This document shows, one piece after another, positions 17,527 to 27,055 of a DNA stretch of 64,000 nucleotides; position 1 is the stretch's first letter, and each line of letters begins with the position of its first letter. Origin of the DNA: Oscillospiraceae bacterium. Its GTDB lineage: Bacteria > Bacillota > Clostridia > Oscillospirales > Acutalibacteraceae. The translations under genes and the position numbers were made by a program. Location: the NCBI GenBank assembly GCA_902787025.1, contig CADAER010000025.1, positions 1 to 64,000 on the forward strand, in the 5' to 3' direction. The notes beneath the pieces were generated by a model. It ran no database searches, had not been told where the DNA came from, and saw only the letters and a list, made by a program, of their open reading frames with translations.

Positions 17527-20500
17527 TTATAATGCTACATAGGGACCTTCTTCGCCTTCGCCCCAGTGATTGTCATAATCCTGGTTGATGGTGTATGTGC
17601 CGGAAGCAACCGCTTTAATAACAAGTGTGTCGATGGAGGTCGGCTCACCGTCACCGTCAACGTCGCCGGCGCAGGCCATTGCGAAGTGATCTACTTCGCC
17701 GTCCCAGAAGTATTCTTCATAATTTGCACGGTAGCTCATAGTGTCGAACGCGTCGATCGCGCCGTCACCGTTAAAGTCGCCGTAAAGGACGAAATAGTAG
17801 GTGGCAATTACATCTTCTCCTTCTTCATCAAGGGAGATGGTGATGTAGGAGGCCGTTGAGTAAGCGTCCATTTCGTTGGGTTCCCATACAGCGTAGCAGT
17901 TTTCAATGTTCGCGAATACATGTGCGGGATCACCGTCATAGTATTCAACACCTATACCTGCGACGAAGCTGACATCGGGATTCTCTAAATAAGTCTCGTT
18001 ATATGTATCATCAATATAGGGAACGAAGGATGCGCAGAAGTCGTCACGGTAGAAGATTTCCGCATCAATGATTGCCTGATATGCATCGGGATCGTCATCA
18101 TAGCTGAAGAAATCGAATACGGGATCGCCGCTCGCCGCAAATACAAGACCATTCTTTGCATTTGTAAGGGTTAACGCAGTGCTTGCAACTGTGTCACGGT
18201 TTGCGGTGCTGTCGCCAAGGTCGGCTTTACGGACATCAATAGCTTCAACAATCGCGTTTGCGAACGCTTCTGAGCTTTCCGCTGTGTAGCCTGCCGCTAC
18301 AAGAGCCTCTTTGATTTCGGCTGCATCGCTGAGTTTGTTATCAAGTGTGTTGATAACGCTCGCTACAGCGCCGGAAATACTATCGGGATTTACGCCGCCG
18401 AGGTCAAAGTTTTCATTTTTGAGAACGCCGAGAGCGGTGATGATAGCAACGTCAAGGGCGGTGTAGTCAACGCCGGAGCAGAGTCTCTTGTATGCTCTTA
18501 CATACTGACCGAGAGCTTCCGTTACCTGTTCGGGCTTCGGAGCGGGATCGTTGAGTGTATACTGTGCGAAGCCTTTTGCAAGGGTGTATTCTTCCCAGGT
18601 TGATGCGGAGTAGTTGCCCTGGCTTGCAACCTGATGGTTGGTGTAGAACGCCTGGAGCTTGCTTGTGTTTGCATCAAGAGGAATAAGTCTGTTACCGGTA
18701 AGGTTGACCATGCTCAGAGCATAAGCAACCGAAACGGAGTTAAGAGCGGGAATGTTGGCAACTCTTACGAGATATGCCTCATATTCGGTGTTGTAAGCTT
18801 CCATAGCTTCCTGATATTTATTGTATTCATATACGGAAGCGTTCGCGCCGGGATTTTCGGGCTCAATGGGAGGATATACAACCTGTGAGTCAATGATGCT
18901 CTGCGCTGAATTTCTGGCGTCTCTGAACTTCTTGTAGTCATGGCCTACATAGTCGCGGATGCCGAAATAGCTGTAAGCATATCTTGAAGGACCGTTTGTG
19001 CCGCCTGCTGTTGTTGCCCAATACTGAACATTGTTCCAGCCGACTTTTTCGGGGTCATTGCCGTCAGCAAGATATACGGGGTTGACATCTTCTGCGTCAT
19101 CAAGATAGTAGTTGTTGCTGTAGTTTGCGCCGTTGTTCGCAGCGTTTGCAACGAAGCCCGCAATTGCGGATTCAAGGTCGCCTGTGCCGGTTGTGGCGGC
19201 TTTTGCATCAAGCGCTTTGATAGCGGCATAGAGATTGCCGTAAGCTGTTGCATACTGAGCGGACTTGGTCGGGAATTCGGATTCGGTCTTCGGGTCGAGA
19301 ACAAGGAGACCTGCCGCGTCAAGAGCTGCTTTGTAGGTGTTATACTCTGTGTTCGCGTTGGTGAATCCGCCGGGCTGACGGTTTGCGTCAACAGCGTTTT
19401 CATAGAGTGATGAAAGGCCCTTGTCATCATAGAGGAAGAACTTAACGCTCTTTGTGATGTTGCCCGAAGGAGTATTCAATGTATAGGAAGCAGTGAATGT
19501 GCCGTTTGAAATGATTGTTCTGCCTGCTTCATCAACATTTGTGCCGTTAACGGCGTTGGTTGAAAGTGTGTAGTATGTTTCGGCTGCGTTATATGCCGCG
19601 TTCTGAGGAACGAGGGTATAGGTGTAGCCGTTTGCGTTGCGGGTGTAGAGGTCGGTTCCGCGGGTTGTCGCGCCTTCCTCTGTGTTGCCATAAGTTGCAA
19701 AGTTGCCGGAGTTGACATTCGCGATGTTATAGCTCTCGCTGAGTCTTACATAACCGTCCGCAAGTTTGAACGGATTGAGCGAGTAAGTCATACCTGCGTT
19801 CTGGTCGGTGGTAAGAGATGCTTCGTCATTGAGAACGATCCAGGGAACGTTTGTTGAAATCGAGGAGATGCGGATGGTCTGTGAATTGCCGGCATCGTCC
19901 TTGACAGCTACGGAGTAGCCGAGAATGTCCTCGAGTGACTTGCCTCTGTTTGCATAAACAGTGGGAGCGGCTTTAAGTGTGTAGTTGCCTACCGGATAGT
20001 CAACACGCTCATCGGAGTCGTCTTTGTTTGTGGTGTCAACATAGCAGTATCTTGTGCAGGCAAGTTCAGCACCGTTTGCAAGATAGTTATTTGTTTCGTC
20101 TTTTACTTTATATACAATATTTAATGTAATGATGGAGTCCTTCGTAATGCCTGAGCCTGCGACGGTAAGAGTCTTCGCAGCGCCGCCCGCGAGGGACTGA
20201 CCTGCCGAAAGACCGGTAACGCCGACAGTGCCGGAGGTTGAGGTTACGGTAATGGTCTTGATTTCATAAACATAAAGTTTATCCTGTGTGAATGCGCCTG
20301 TTGCGCTTGTGTAAGCGGTGTTGATACCCGAGCTGCCATTGTAGACCTGGAACTCAAGGCCCGCGGTTGCTTCGGCAACGCTTACGATTTCAGGCATGTA
20401 GCATTCCATTTCGCCGAACTTCTGAGCGTCTGTGAGGTCAAGAAGGTCGCAGACAACGGGAAGAGCAACTGCGAGCCAGTCTGACGCATGAGCGTAGAGT

Positions 20501-22719
20501 GAATCGATAAGGTTGCCGACTATTGTCGCAAGTTCCGCATTGACTACAAGAGCGTCAAGGCTCGCGAATGACTTGGTAACAGTGTTCGGGAAGATTGCGT
20601 TTACAACTCTGGTGACAAGGTCGATGATTGCCTTCTTGGTTGTGTTGGTGTTAAGTTCACCGCCTGTGTTCCTCGAGAGAACTTTTTCAAGGTTCGAAAC
20701 ATCGTTGATGTTGAGGATGGGATAAACAATGTAATCAAATAATAATGATTTAAATACAAGGGACTGATTCGCGATGTCACCGTGAATCCATGCGCTGTTG
20801 CCCTTGATGGGAACAAGTGCGTTGATGATGGTGTCAATATCCGCCCAGACCTGAGCCGCTGTAACGCTGCCTACGGTGCCGTTGTTGTTGGGGTCGGTAT
20901 TGATGTTTTCGAATGTGCAGCCCGGTGCGGTAAGCATACCTGCGTAATTGTGAACCGCCCATGTTGCAATCTGGATTGCGAGGGTTTCATAATTGTTGCA
21001 GTATTCAAGAAGACCGCTGCCTGCGTTTGAAGCGGGGCTGGTTGCCGTGCGGTTCTTCATCTTACCGTTTGAATTCGGAACCATATCAATGTTATTGTTG
21101 ATGTTGTATGCGGCGATATCCATAAGGATGTCGAGCATCTGGTCAACAAGAGCAGCATAGTATTGAGCATCCGTAAGGTTGCCTTTTACGGGCTTGGTGT
21201 AGGAAAGCTGAGGAAGATCCTGCCATGCGAGCTGTTCAACAGCGGCGTAGCAAACATCAGCTATTGTCTGCTGGCTGTCATCAATATACATCCAGCTGAC
21301 GGATTCATTAAGGATAACTCTGAGAACGAAAGCAACAGTCTGCTGGTCGTTCATGTTACCGATTTCCTGTGAGGTGGGAAGTGTGATATAGGGCTCAAAG
21401 AATTTGTCGCCTGCGCCCTTGAGAATGAATCTTGCAACTGAGCAGATGTTCTTGAGAAGAAGAGCGTCGCCTTGGGAATTATCCCAGGTCCAGTCGTTGT
21501 TCGCAGCTGAACCGTTGAGAACGCATTCAAGAACATAGCCGAAATACGCGTTGAAGTTGCCGATGAATGTTTTGTTTGCATCATAGCCGGGGAATGTTGA
21601 GTCATACTTCGGGATATGCATTCCGTCAACGTCAAAGATTGCTGCAAGCTGAGGATCAAGATCGCCCGCCTGATATTCGCCGTCATAGGTGGGATCATAA
21701 TTCGCGCTGTTGGGATCCATCTTATCCTTATCATAGGTTACGCCGCAAACCTCGCGAAGCCAGGGGCGTGTAACATCGTTAAGAACGGGAACCGCAATGT
21801 AGTTGAACGCATTGACCATGAGCTTTTCAATGAAGTCGTAAGCAACGGTGTTTGCGTTGATGTTGCAGTCTGCAAGAATCTGGTCGATTTCCGCAGTGGT
21901 GAGATCCTCGAGATACTCCCAAAGGAATCCGTCATAATCTTCGGGATCGGGAAGAACATATGAGCCGTTAACCTTCTGATGGTTACCGATAAGCGCATAT
22001 CTGAGAAGATCGTTAAGAAGAACATCGAGGTCGCCGCTGCCGGGAGCAACGCTGTATTTGCCTTCGATTTTGTTGTTGGCGTCGAGTTCGCCGTCAAGGA
22101 TGTCATATTCATCATTCATAATATGATAGAGCGCTTTGAAAGCAAGAGCTCTGACATCGAAGAGGTAGTCGCTGACGAGCGAGTTAAGAGCGCCGAGGCT
22201 GAGTGTGTGGGCTACATAGCCGGTGAGGATGCCTTTGTTGTCTTCAAGGAAACGGACAACAGCAAGGAGAACATCAACATCCTGAGTGTTGCCTGTTGCG
22301 CCTCTGGTAACAAGGCCCTGTGATTTGGTGTGGTTGACGTAAAGAGCGTCAATGCTGAGTGAGCCTGCATCGCCAGCAATGCTCAGAAGACCTGAAACAT
22401 TTTCATAGATGGCCGCTACCGAAGCAATGGCTTTGTTGATGCTTCTCAGGTCAAGACCTTCATCTGTAAGGTTGAGAAGGTCATCGGGGCTGAGGTAGAT
22501 GTTCTGCGAAGCAAGTAACTTTTCGAGCTCTTCCAACGCCATTGAAGCATACTGTTCGGTGGTGAACGTAGGCTTGTCAAGGTCATCGTAGCCCCTGCCG
22601 GTTGATGCCGTGATTGCGCCGTCTCTGTATGCCTGGTATGCGCTGCCCATAACGGAGAACATACCGAGAAGCATTGTCAGAGCGAGAATCACACTGAGAA
22701 TTCGGGTTGACTTTTTCAA
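17527..22719 (-). CDS. Large secreted helical protein with FIVAR-like modules and C-terminal dockerin
   Basis: The 1730-residue product starts at a TTG (22719), preceded by GGAGGTG with 7-nt spacing; there is no alternative ATG with a ribosome site. A signal peptide (RILSVILALTMLLGMF) ends near residue 27. Residues about 40-780 are mostly helical and unassigned, with no InlB repeats. A beta-rich part lies near 785-1000. FIVAR-like helical segments lie near 1130-1200 and 1370-1430 (STWEEYTLAKGFAQYTL). The C-terminal 90 residues are a dockerin with loops DFNGDGAIDAFD and DVDGDGEPTSID, followed by an acidic tail. Dockerins anchor to cohesins (family knowledge); the role of the helical part is unknown. 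It is the first gene of the left-hand surface cluster and is preceded by a long structured leader. Confidence 0.87.
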   Translation of the reverse strand: MKKSTRILSVILALTMLLGMFSVMGSAYQAYRDGAITASTGRGYDDLDKPTFTTEQYASMALEELEKLLASQNIYLSPDDLLNLTDEGLDLRSINKAIASVAAIYENVSGLLSIAGDAGSLSIDALYVNHTKSQGLVTRGATGNTQDVDVLLAVVRFLEDNKGILTGYVAHTLSLGALNSLVSDYLFDVRALAFKALYHIMNDEYDILDGELDANNKIEGKYSVAPGSGDLDVLLNDLLRYALIGNHQKVNGSYVLPDPEDYDGFLWEYLEDLTTAEIDQILADCNINANTVAYDFIEKLMVNAFNYIAVPVLNDVTRPWLREVCGVTYDKDKMDPNSANYDPTYDGEYQAGDLDPQLAAIFDVDGMHIPKYDSTFPGYDANKTFIGNFNAYFGYVLECVLNGSAANNDWTWDNSQGDALLLKNICSVARFILKGAGDKFFEPYITLPTSQEIGNMNDQQTVAFVLRVILNESVSWMYIDDSQQTIADVCYAAVEQLAWQDLPQLSYTKPVKGNLTDAQYYAALVDQMLDILMDIAAYNINNNIDMVPNSNGKMKNRTATSPASNAGSGLLEYCNNYETLAIQIATWAVHNYAGMLTAPGCTFENINTDPNNNGTVGSVTAAQVWADIDTIINALVPIKGNSAWIHGDIANQSLVFKSLLFDYIVYPILNINDVSNLEKVLSRNTGGELNTNTTKKAIIDLVTRVVNAIFPNTVTKSFASLDALVVNAELATIVGNLIDSLYAHASDWLAVALPVVCDLLDLTDAQKFGEMECYMPEIVSVAEATAGLEFQVYNGSSGINTAYTSATGAFTQDKLYVYEIKTITVTSTSGTVGVTGLSAGQSLAGGAAKTLTVAGSGITKDSIITLNIVYKVKDETNNYLANGAELACTRYCYVDTTNKDDSDERVDYPVGNYTLKAAPTVYANRGKSLEDILGYSVAVKDDAGNSQTIRISSISTNVPWIVLNDEASLTTDQNAGMTYSLNPFKLADGYVRLSESYNIANVNSGNFATYGNTEEGATTRGTDLYTRNANGYTYTLVPQNAAYNAAETYYTLSTNAVNGTNVDEAGRTIISNGTFTASYTLNTPSGNITKSVKFFLYDDKGLSSLYENAVDANRQPGGFTNANTEYNTYKAALDAAGLLVLDPKTESEFPTKSAQYATAYGNLYAAIKALDAKAATTGTGDLESAIAGFVANAANNGANYSNNYYLDDAEDVNPVYLADGNDPEKVGWNNVQYWATTAGGTNGPSRYAYSYFGIRDYVGHDYKKFRDARNSAQSIIDSQVVYPPIEPENPGANASVYEYNKYQEAMEAYNTEYEAYLVRVANIPALNSVSVAYALSMVNLTGNRLIPLDANTSKLQAFYTNHQVASQGNYSASTWEEYTLAKGFAQYTLNDPAPKPEQVTEALGQYVRAYKRLCSGVDYTALDVAIITALGVLKNENFDLGGVNPDSISGAVASVINTLDNKLSDAAEIKEALVAAGYTAESSEAFANAIVEAIDVRKADLGDSTANRDTVASTALTLTNAKNGLVFAASGDPVFDFFSYDDDPDAYQAIIDAEIFYRDDFCASFVPYIDDTYNETYLENPDVSFVAGIGVEYYDGDPAHVFANIENCYAVWEPNEMDAYSTASYITISLDEEGEDVIATYYFVLYGDFNGDGAIDAFDTMSYRANYEEYFWDGEVDHFAMACAGDVDGDGEPTSIDTLVIKAVASGTYTINQDYDNHWGEGEEGPYVAL

Positions 22720-22769
22720 AGTTTTGCACCTCCAAAAAAATTTAATGCGGGGATAAATTAAACACTACA

Positions 22770-22990
22770 TTAAAAAATTTGTTTCGCAGGTTATCATTTG
22801 CGAACGCCCTGGGCGCTGCCGACTGCTTTGCCTGCCGTTAACAACCTCCTTTTTGTTTGCCTGCGCCGGATACGCCTGCCCGGCGCACGCTGCAGTCAAC
22901 TCATTTAATCCAACTCGGGTTTGGAATCCGTGGTTTTTCCGTTTTCGATCGTTAAGGGTCAAAAAAGGGTGCACGGGTCCCAAAAGCCGC
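22770..22990 (-). ncRNA. Candidate structured leader RNA upstream of the helical dockerin protein
   Basis: Between the promoter at 23007-23035 and the TTG start at 22719 lies a leader of about 280 nt that is clearly more GC-rich than its surroundings. Read on the minus strand, GACTGC and GCAGTC can pair and enclose a hairpin TGCGCCGG/CCGGCGCA and a second hairpin AACAA/TTGTT whose loop holds AAAGGAGG. Downstream, TTCGCA/TGCGAA forms a stem followed by ACAAATTTTTT, which resembles a terminator. This multi-stem-plus-terminator layout is what riboswitches look like, but I do not recognise a known class. A 72-codon frame across it is probably spurious. Confidence 0.45.
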
Positions 22991-23006
22991 TTTTATGGTC
23001 ATAATA

Positions 23007-23035
23007 AATATACTAAAAATAGGGGGCGATGTCAA
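23007..23035 (-). promoter_or_regulatory. Sigma-A promoter for the left-hand surface gene cluster
   Basis: On the minus strand, TTGACA (23035-23030), a 17-nt spacer and TATATT (23012-23007). Transcription would start near 23000, giving a leader of about 280 nt before the TTG start codon. Confidence 0.75.
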
Positions 23036-23040
23036 CGAAA

Positions 23041-24060
23041 ATGAATTTAAATTAAATTTTTTGTGAATTTATTACAATCTTTTTCCGCCGAATTTGGCAG
23101 GTTTTACAGAATTTCAGGTCGTTTTCCGCATCTGAAAAAGCCGTCTGAAATTCACGGTTTTGTAAAGGTTTTTCGCATTACAAAATCAGCGTAAATCAAC
23201 GGGTGTGTTTTTTTCGCTGCTTTTATTAAAATAAACTATAGATGTATAAAATAATATGCCGATTATAGTCTGCCCAGAAACAACATCACAAAAAACGGAT
23301 TTTGTAAAGAAAAATTTCTTTGCATTTGAATTTCTTATTTGAAAATTAGAGTCGGATCGGAGCAGCCTCGTGGACGGATGGATTGTCATTTTCGGACAAA
23401 ACCGCCCGAAACCGTCCTGTTTATGCATAAAAATCCGCTGTTGAAAAGGCTTTGAACTTGACAGCGGTTCCGGTGTTCCAAAATAGCCGTTTTTCGTGCC
23501 GTTTCACCTCCAGATCGGGGCTGTTTCGCATCCGTTCGGGCGGAGGTTTCGGGTTCCTTGTGCGCGAGGTCACCTCCGAAGCCGGAATCCGTTTTTTCTC
23601 AGACGGCACATCTTGTGGTTTGCGTTTAAAAATTCTTGTTATTTTTCCATATGAGAAATAATAATTTTACACATTTGCGTTTTTCCAGTTTTGCGGCAAA
23701 ATAAAGGTGTAAGCCTTTACACAATTCCCGTTTTGCCGCGGGTTTACGCAGATTTTCGTCAATCTGACGGTTTTCGGCGGTTTTTGAAATGTTTAGTAAC
23801 TTTGTTACTAAAAAATTTTACCTGAATTCCGCAATCCGCCGCGTTTTTTCGGTAAATCGCCTCTGTTTTGCCGTTTTGTAAAGGCTTGTATCTTTACAAA
23901 ACGGCTTGTTTACTCTTCAATGTGTCCTTGTTTCTTTTTTGCTATTTATTACCACTTTTTATCACCTGTTTGTTAACCTTCCACACACAATCCGACAATA
24001 CCGTAGATCTTCTTGCAAAGGTGGAAATCAGTCACAAGGACACGGAATAAATTGCTGTGT
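23041..24060. other. About 1 kb of AT-rich non-coding DNA with a repeated TTTTGTAAAG motif
   Basis: No reading frame here has a ribosome site and a recognisable product. TTTTGTAAAG occurs at 23158, 23300 and 23874. At 23158 it pairs with TTACAAAA (23178-23185). At 23871-23904 it is part of a perfect 13-bp inverted repeat (CCGTTTTGTAAAG with an 8-nt loop). A related GTGTAA/TTACAC pair lies at 23707-23722. Confidence 0.55.
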
Positions 24061-24062
24061 TA

Positions 24063-24091
24063 TTGACATTTAATTGTTTATGGAATAAAAT
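24063..24091 (+). promoter_or_regulatory. Sigma-A promoter for mmsA
   Basis: TTGACA (24063-24068), a 17-nt spacer and TAAAAT (24086-24091), about 35 nt before the start codon. Confidence 0.8.
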
Positions 24092-24126
24092 GGGAAAGCA
24101 ATCTTTTGAACGGAGTTGATGTTATT

Positions 24127-25650
24127 ATGGAAATCAAAAAACTCAAATATTTCGCAGGCGGTCAGTGGATAGAATCCAAAACAGACAAATATATGGATAT
24201 CTACAACCCCAGCACCGGCGAAATCCAGGCGCAGACACCCTGCTGCACCGAAGAAGAGGTAAACTACGCGGTTGAGTGCGCCAAAAAGGCTTATCCCGGC
24301 TGGTCGGACACTCCCGTCTTCAAGAGAGTTCAGATTCTCTACAAATTCAGGGAGCTTCTCGAAGAGCATATGGACGAACTCACCGAGCTTGTCGCGCGCG
24401 AACACGGCAAGGTATGGGCTGAGGCGAAGGGCGACATCCTCAAGGTCAAGGAACCGCTTGAACTCGCCTGCGGCGCTCCCTCGATGATTATGGGCGAGAG
24501 CCTTCGCGACACGTCCTCGGGCTACGACACCACCCTTTACAGAGAGCCTCTCGGCGTTTTCGCGGGCATTATCCCCTTCAACTTCCCCGGTATGATTCCG
24601 ATGGGCTGGATGACTCCCATCTGCATAGCCTGCGGCAATACAATAGTTCTCAAAGCCGCTTCGATGACTCCGATGACCTGCATGCGTCTTGCCGAGCTCT
24701 GGCAGGAGGCGGGCCTTCCCGACGGCGTTATCAATATTGTCACCTGCACGAGAAACGAAGCGAACATCCTTCTTGAGCATCCCGATGTAAAGGGCGTTTC
24801 GTTCGTCGGCACAACAAATGTAGGCCGCCACATCTTCTCAACGGCTGCGGCTGCGGGCAAGCGCGTTCAATGCCTTTGCGAGGCGAAGAACCACGCGCTC
24901 GTTCTTGAGGACGCCGCTCTTGAAAGAACTGCGAGAGGCATTATCAACTCCTCATTCGGCTGCGCGGGCGAACGCTGCATGGCTCTGCCCGTGGTTGTCG
25001 CTCAGGAAAGCATCGCGGATGAGCTTGTTTCATACATCGTAAAATTCGCGAAAGAGCTTAAAATCGGTCCCGCTTATGATAAGGAATCCAAGCTCGGTCC
25101 CGTTGTCAGCGCCGCTCACAAAGAGAAGGTCATCGGCTGGATAAACAAGGGCATCGAAGAGGGCGCCACCCTCCTGCTTGACGGCAGAAACACCGTTGTT
25201 GAAGGCTATGAAAACGGCTTCTATGTAGGCCCCACAATCCTTGACAATGTCACCGAAGAGATGACGGTCGGCACAAGAGAGATTTTCGGTCCCGTTCTCT
25301 GCATCAAGAGAGTGAAGAACTTCGAAGAAGGTCTGAGAATTATGAACAACAATCCCTTCGCGAACGGCTCGGTAATCTTCACGCAGAGCGGCTATTACGC
25401 CCGTGAGTTCGCAAAGAGAACAGACGGCGGCATGGTCGGCGTAAATGTCGGCATTCCCGTTCCCGTAGGCATTTTCCCGTTCAACGGTCACAAGCTCTCG
25501 TTCTTCGGCGACCTTCACACGCTCGGCAAAGACGGCTTCCGCTTCTATACGGAGAGCAAGACCGTCACCACCAGATGGTTCGATGAAGAAGAAATGAAAG
25601 CGAAAGAGGTTGACACCTGGGACGGCTCCGTCGGCGGAGATTTAAAGTAA
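24127..25650 (+). CDS. mmsA: Methylmalonate-semialdehyde dehydrogenase, CoA-acylating
   Basis: The 507-residue product is an aldehyde-dehydrogenase-superfamily enzyme that oxidises (methyl)malonate semialdehyde to propionyl-/acetyl-CoA with NAD and CoA. FNFPGMIPMGWM, PDVKGVSFVGTTNVG and the catalytic loop AGERCMAL (Cys284) fit the MmsA/IolA subfamily. The glutamate general base of ordinary aldehyde dehydrogenases is replaced in CEAKNHALVL by Asn, as is typical of the CoA-acylating branch. I chose the ATG at 24127, with GGAG upstream; the frame extends seven codons further to a TTG without a better site. It has its own promoter and terminator and stands alone: no valine-degradation or inositol genes are adjacent, so its physiological substrate is open. 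Confidence 0.9.
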   Translation: MEIKKLKYFAGGQWIESKTDKYMDIYNPSTGEIQAQTPCCTEEEVNYAVECAKKAYPGWSDTPVFKRVQILYKFRELLEEHMDELTELVAREHGKVWAEAKGDILKVKEPLELACGAPSMIMGESLRDTSSGYDTTLYREPLGVFAGIIPFNFPGMIPMGWMTPICIACGNTIVLKAASMTPMTCMRLAELWQEAGLPDGVINIVTCTRNEANILLEHPDVKGVSFVGTTNVGRHIFSTAAAAGKRVQCLCEAKNHALVLEDAALERTARGIINSSFGCAGERCMALPVVVAQESIADELVSYIVKFAKELKIGPAYDKESKLGPVVSAAHKEKVIGWINKGIEEGATLLLDGRNTVVEGYENGFYVGPTILDNVTEEMTVGTREIFGPVLCIKRVKNFEEGLRIMNNNPFANGSVIFTQSGYYAREFAKRTDGGMVGVNVGIPVPVGIFPFNGHKLSFFGDLHTLGKDGFRFYTESKTVTTRWFDEEEMKAKEVDTWDGSVGGDLK

Positions 25651-25667
25651 GATATCAAAATATATTC

Positions 25668-25705
25668 AAAAACTTGCAGGGTCTCGGCTCTGCAAGTTTT
25701 TTTAT
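25668..25705 (+). terminator. Rho-independent terminator after mmsA
   Basis: Arms AACTTGCAG (25671-25679) and CTGCAAGTT (25690-25698), followed by TTTTTTATT. Confidence 0.88.
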
Positions 25706-25717
25706 TGTGACGCAAGG

Positions 25718-25746
25718 TTGACTTTTTTGCCTATTCATAATATAGT
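25718..25746 (+). promoter_or_regulatory. Sigma-A promoter for the FHA-proB-proA operon
   Basis: TTGACT (25718-25723), a 17-nt spacer and TATAGT (25741-25746). AAAAGGAGG follows at 25773-25781. Confidence 0.7.
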
Positions 25747-25789
25747 ATGTTTATTATGGAATAATATCGATTAAAAGGAGGCGGGGCAT

Positions 25790-26239
25790 ACGGAAACGGT
25801 AGATTCCTTTCTCATATTTTCACACTATTTTTTACCCGTTCTGGCAATACTGATTGTTCTGCTCTGCCTTCGCGCGCTTTTGAGAAGGCGGATGCCCTCG
25901 CTCGGTAAGGCGAGAATAATAAATGAAACGAACGGAAAGTCGTATCCGATAAAATACCGCGAAACTTCAATCGGCAGGAGCAAAACCTGCGACATAGTCC
26001 TCAACTACCCCACTGTTTCAAGACTTCACGCGGTTATTGTCTGCGCGAAAGACGGCTGGTATATAGCCGACAGTTCGAGTTCAACCCTGACAGTCAACGG
26101 TCTGAAGGTCAACAAACGCGCGGATATAGCGAGCGGCGACCGGATAGGCGCGGGCAATGTCACCCTGCGGTTTGAAAACCTCAAAACCGCTCCCGCCCGT
26201 GAAAAAAGCAAAAGCACGGCACAGAAAAAGACAAAATAA
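25790..26239 (+). CDS. Membrane-anchored FHA-domain protein with an abnormal start
   Basis: The C-terminal half is a forkhead-associated domain, a phosphothreonine-binding module: GRSKTCDIVLNYPTVSRLHA carries the conserved GR...S..H core, and VNGLKVNK is the later NG turn. The same frame is open upstream to 25775 and encodes a convincing membrane helix (FLPVLAILIVLLCLRALL) before the FHA part, with AAAAGGAGG at exactly the right distance. No ATG, GTG or TTG occurs there, however; the codon at the expected place is ACG (25790), preceded by CAT. One extra G would recreate CATG-ACG, an ATG start in frame. The first standard start is the TTG at 25880, which would drop the membrane helix. So either a non-canonical start, a lost base, or a shorter cytosolic protein. 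It precedes proB by 21 bp. Confidence 0.7.
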   Translation, partial: TETVDSFLIFSHYFLPVLAILIVLLCLRALLRRRMPSLGKARIINETNGKSYPIKYRETSIGRSKTCDIVLNYPTVSRLHAVIVCAKDGWYIADSSSSTLTVNGLKVNKRADIASGDRIGAGNVTLRFENLKTAPAREKSKSTAQKKTK

Positions 26240-26260
26240 TCAACATACAAGAGGAACAAA

Positions 26261-27055
26261 ATGAGCAACGCATCACAGATTAAAAGAATAGTTGTCAAGG
26301 TCGGCACATCCACCCTGACTTACGACACTGGCAAGGTAAATCTCCGCAGGATGGAGAAAATCGCGAGAGTGCTGAGCGATCTCGCGAATTCGGGAATCGA
26401 AATAGCCCTCGTCTCATCGGGCGCGATCGGCATCGGCGCGGGCAAATTGGGGCTCAAGGAACGCCCCGCGGACACTCCCGGCAGGCAGGCGGCGGCTACC
26501 GTCGGCCAGTGCGAGCTTATGTTTATGTATGACAAGCTTTTCGGCGAATACGGTCAGATTACGGGACAGCTTCTCATCACCCGCTCCGACTTTGAGAACA
26601 AAGAGCGCCACGACAATCTTTCCAACGCGTTCAACAAGCTTTTCGAATACGGCGCTCTCCCCATTATCAACGAAAACGACTGCGTGGGCGTTGAGGAAAT
26701 CGTCTTCGGCGACAACGACAATCTTTCCGCCCATGTCGCGAAAATCATAAACGCGGATTTACTCATAATTCTCAGCGATATAGACGGTCTTTTCACATCC
26801 AACCCTCGTGAGGACGAAAATGCGAAATTCATCCCCGTTGTTGAGGAAATAAACGACGAAATCCTTGAATTCGCCGGCTCCACAGGTTCTTCGAGAGGCA
26901 CGGGCGGAATGGTGACAAAGCTTCACGCGGCGCAGATAGCGAGCGAAGCGGGCATTGACACGGTAGTTATGAACGGCAAAAACCCCGAAGATATATACCG
27001 CGTGCTTGACGGCAGGCAGGCGGGCACTCTCATCAAAGCAAAGAAGGTGCAGTAA
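26261..27055 (+). CDS. proB: Glutamate 5-kinase
   Basis: The first step of proline synthesis: ATP-dependent phosphorylation of glutamate to gamma-glutamyl phosphate. The 264-residue product is the short form: it has the amino-acid-kinase domain (VVKVGTSTL at the N-terminus, [42 protein letters not shown]) but not the C-terminal PUA domain found in E. coli. An AGAGGA site lies upstream of the ATG. Its stop codon overlaps the proA start (ATGA-type overlap at 27055), so the two are translationally coupled, as expected for enzymes that hand over a labile intermediate. Confidence 0.93.
   Translation: MSNASQIKRIVVKVGTSTLTYDTGKVNLRRMEKIARVLSDLANSGIEIALVSSGAIGIGAGKLGLKERPADTPGRQAAATVGQCELMFMYDKLFGEYGQITGQLLITRSDFENKERHDNLSNAFNKLFEYGALPIINENDCVGVEEIVFGDNDNLSAHVAKIINADLLIILSDIDGLFTSNPREDENAKFIPVVEEINDEILEFAGSTGSSRGTGGMVTKLHAAQIASEAGIDTVVMNGKNPEDIYRVLDGRQAGTLIKAKKVQ

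Noticed and set aside
22765..22983. 72-codon minus-strand frame in the leader
   Set aside because: Coincides with the GC-rich structured RNA, and no ribosome site or plausible peptide is seen.
22770..22990. c-di-GMP-I (GEMM) riboswitch
   Set aside because: GGCAAAC and GGCAAAGC strings are suggestive, but the conserved tetraloop-receptor arrangement and second helix are not recognisable, so only a generic structured leader is claimed.
24070..24831. 253-codon minus-strand frame over mmsA
   Set aside because: Antisense to a well-supported enzyme gene and runs into its promoter.
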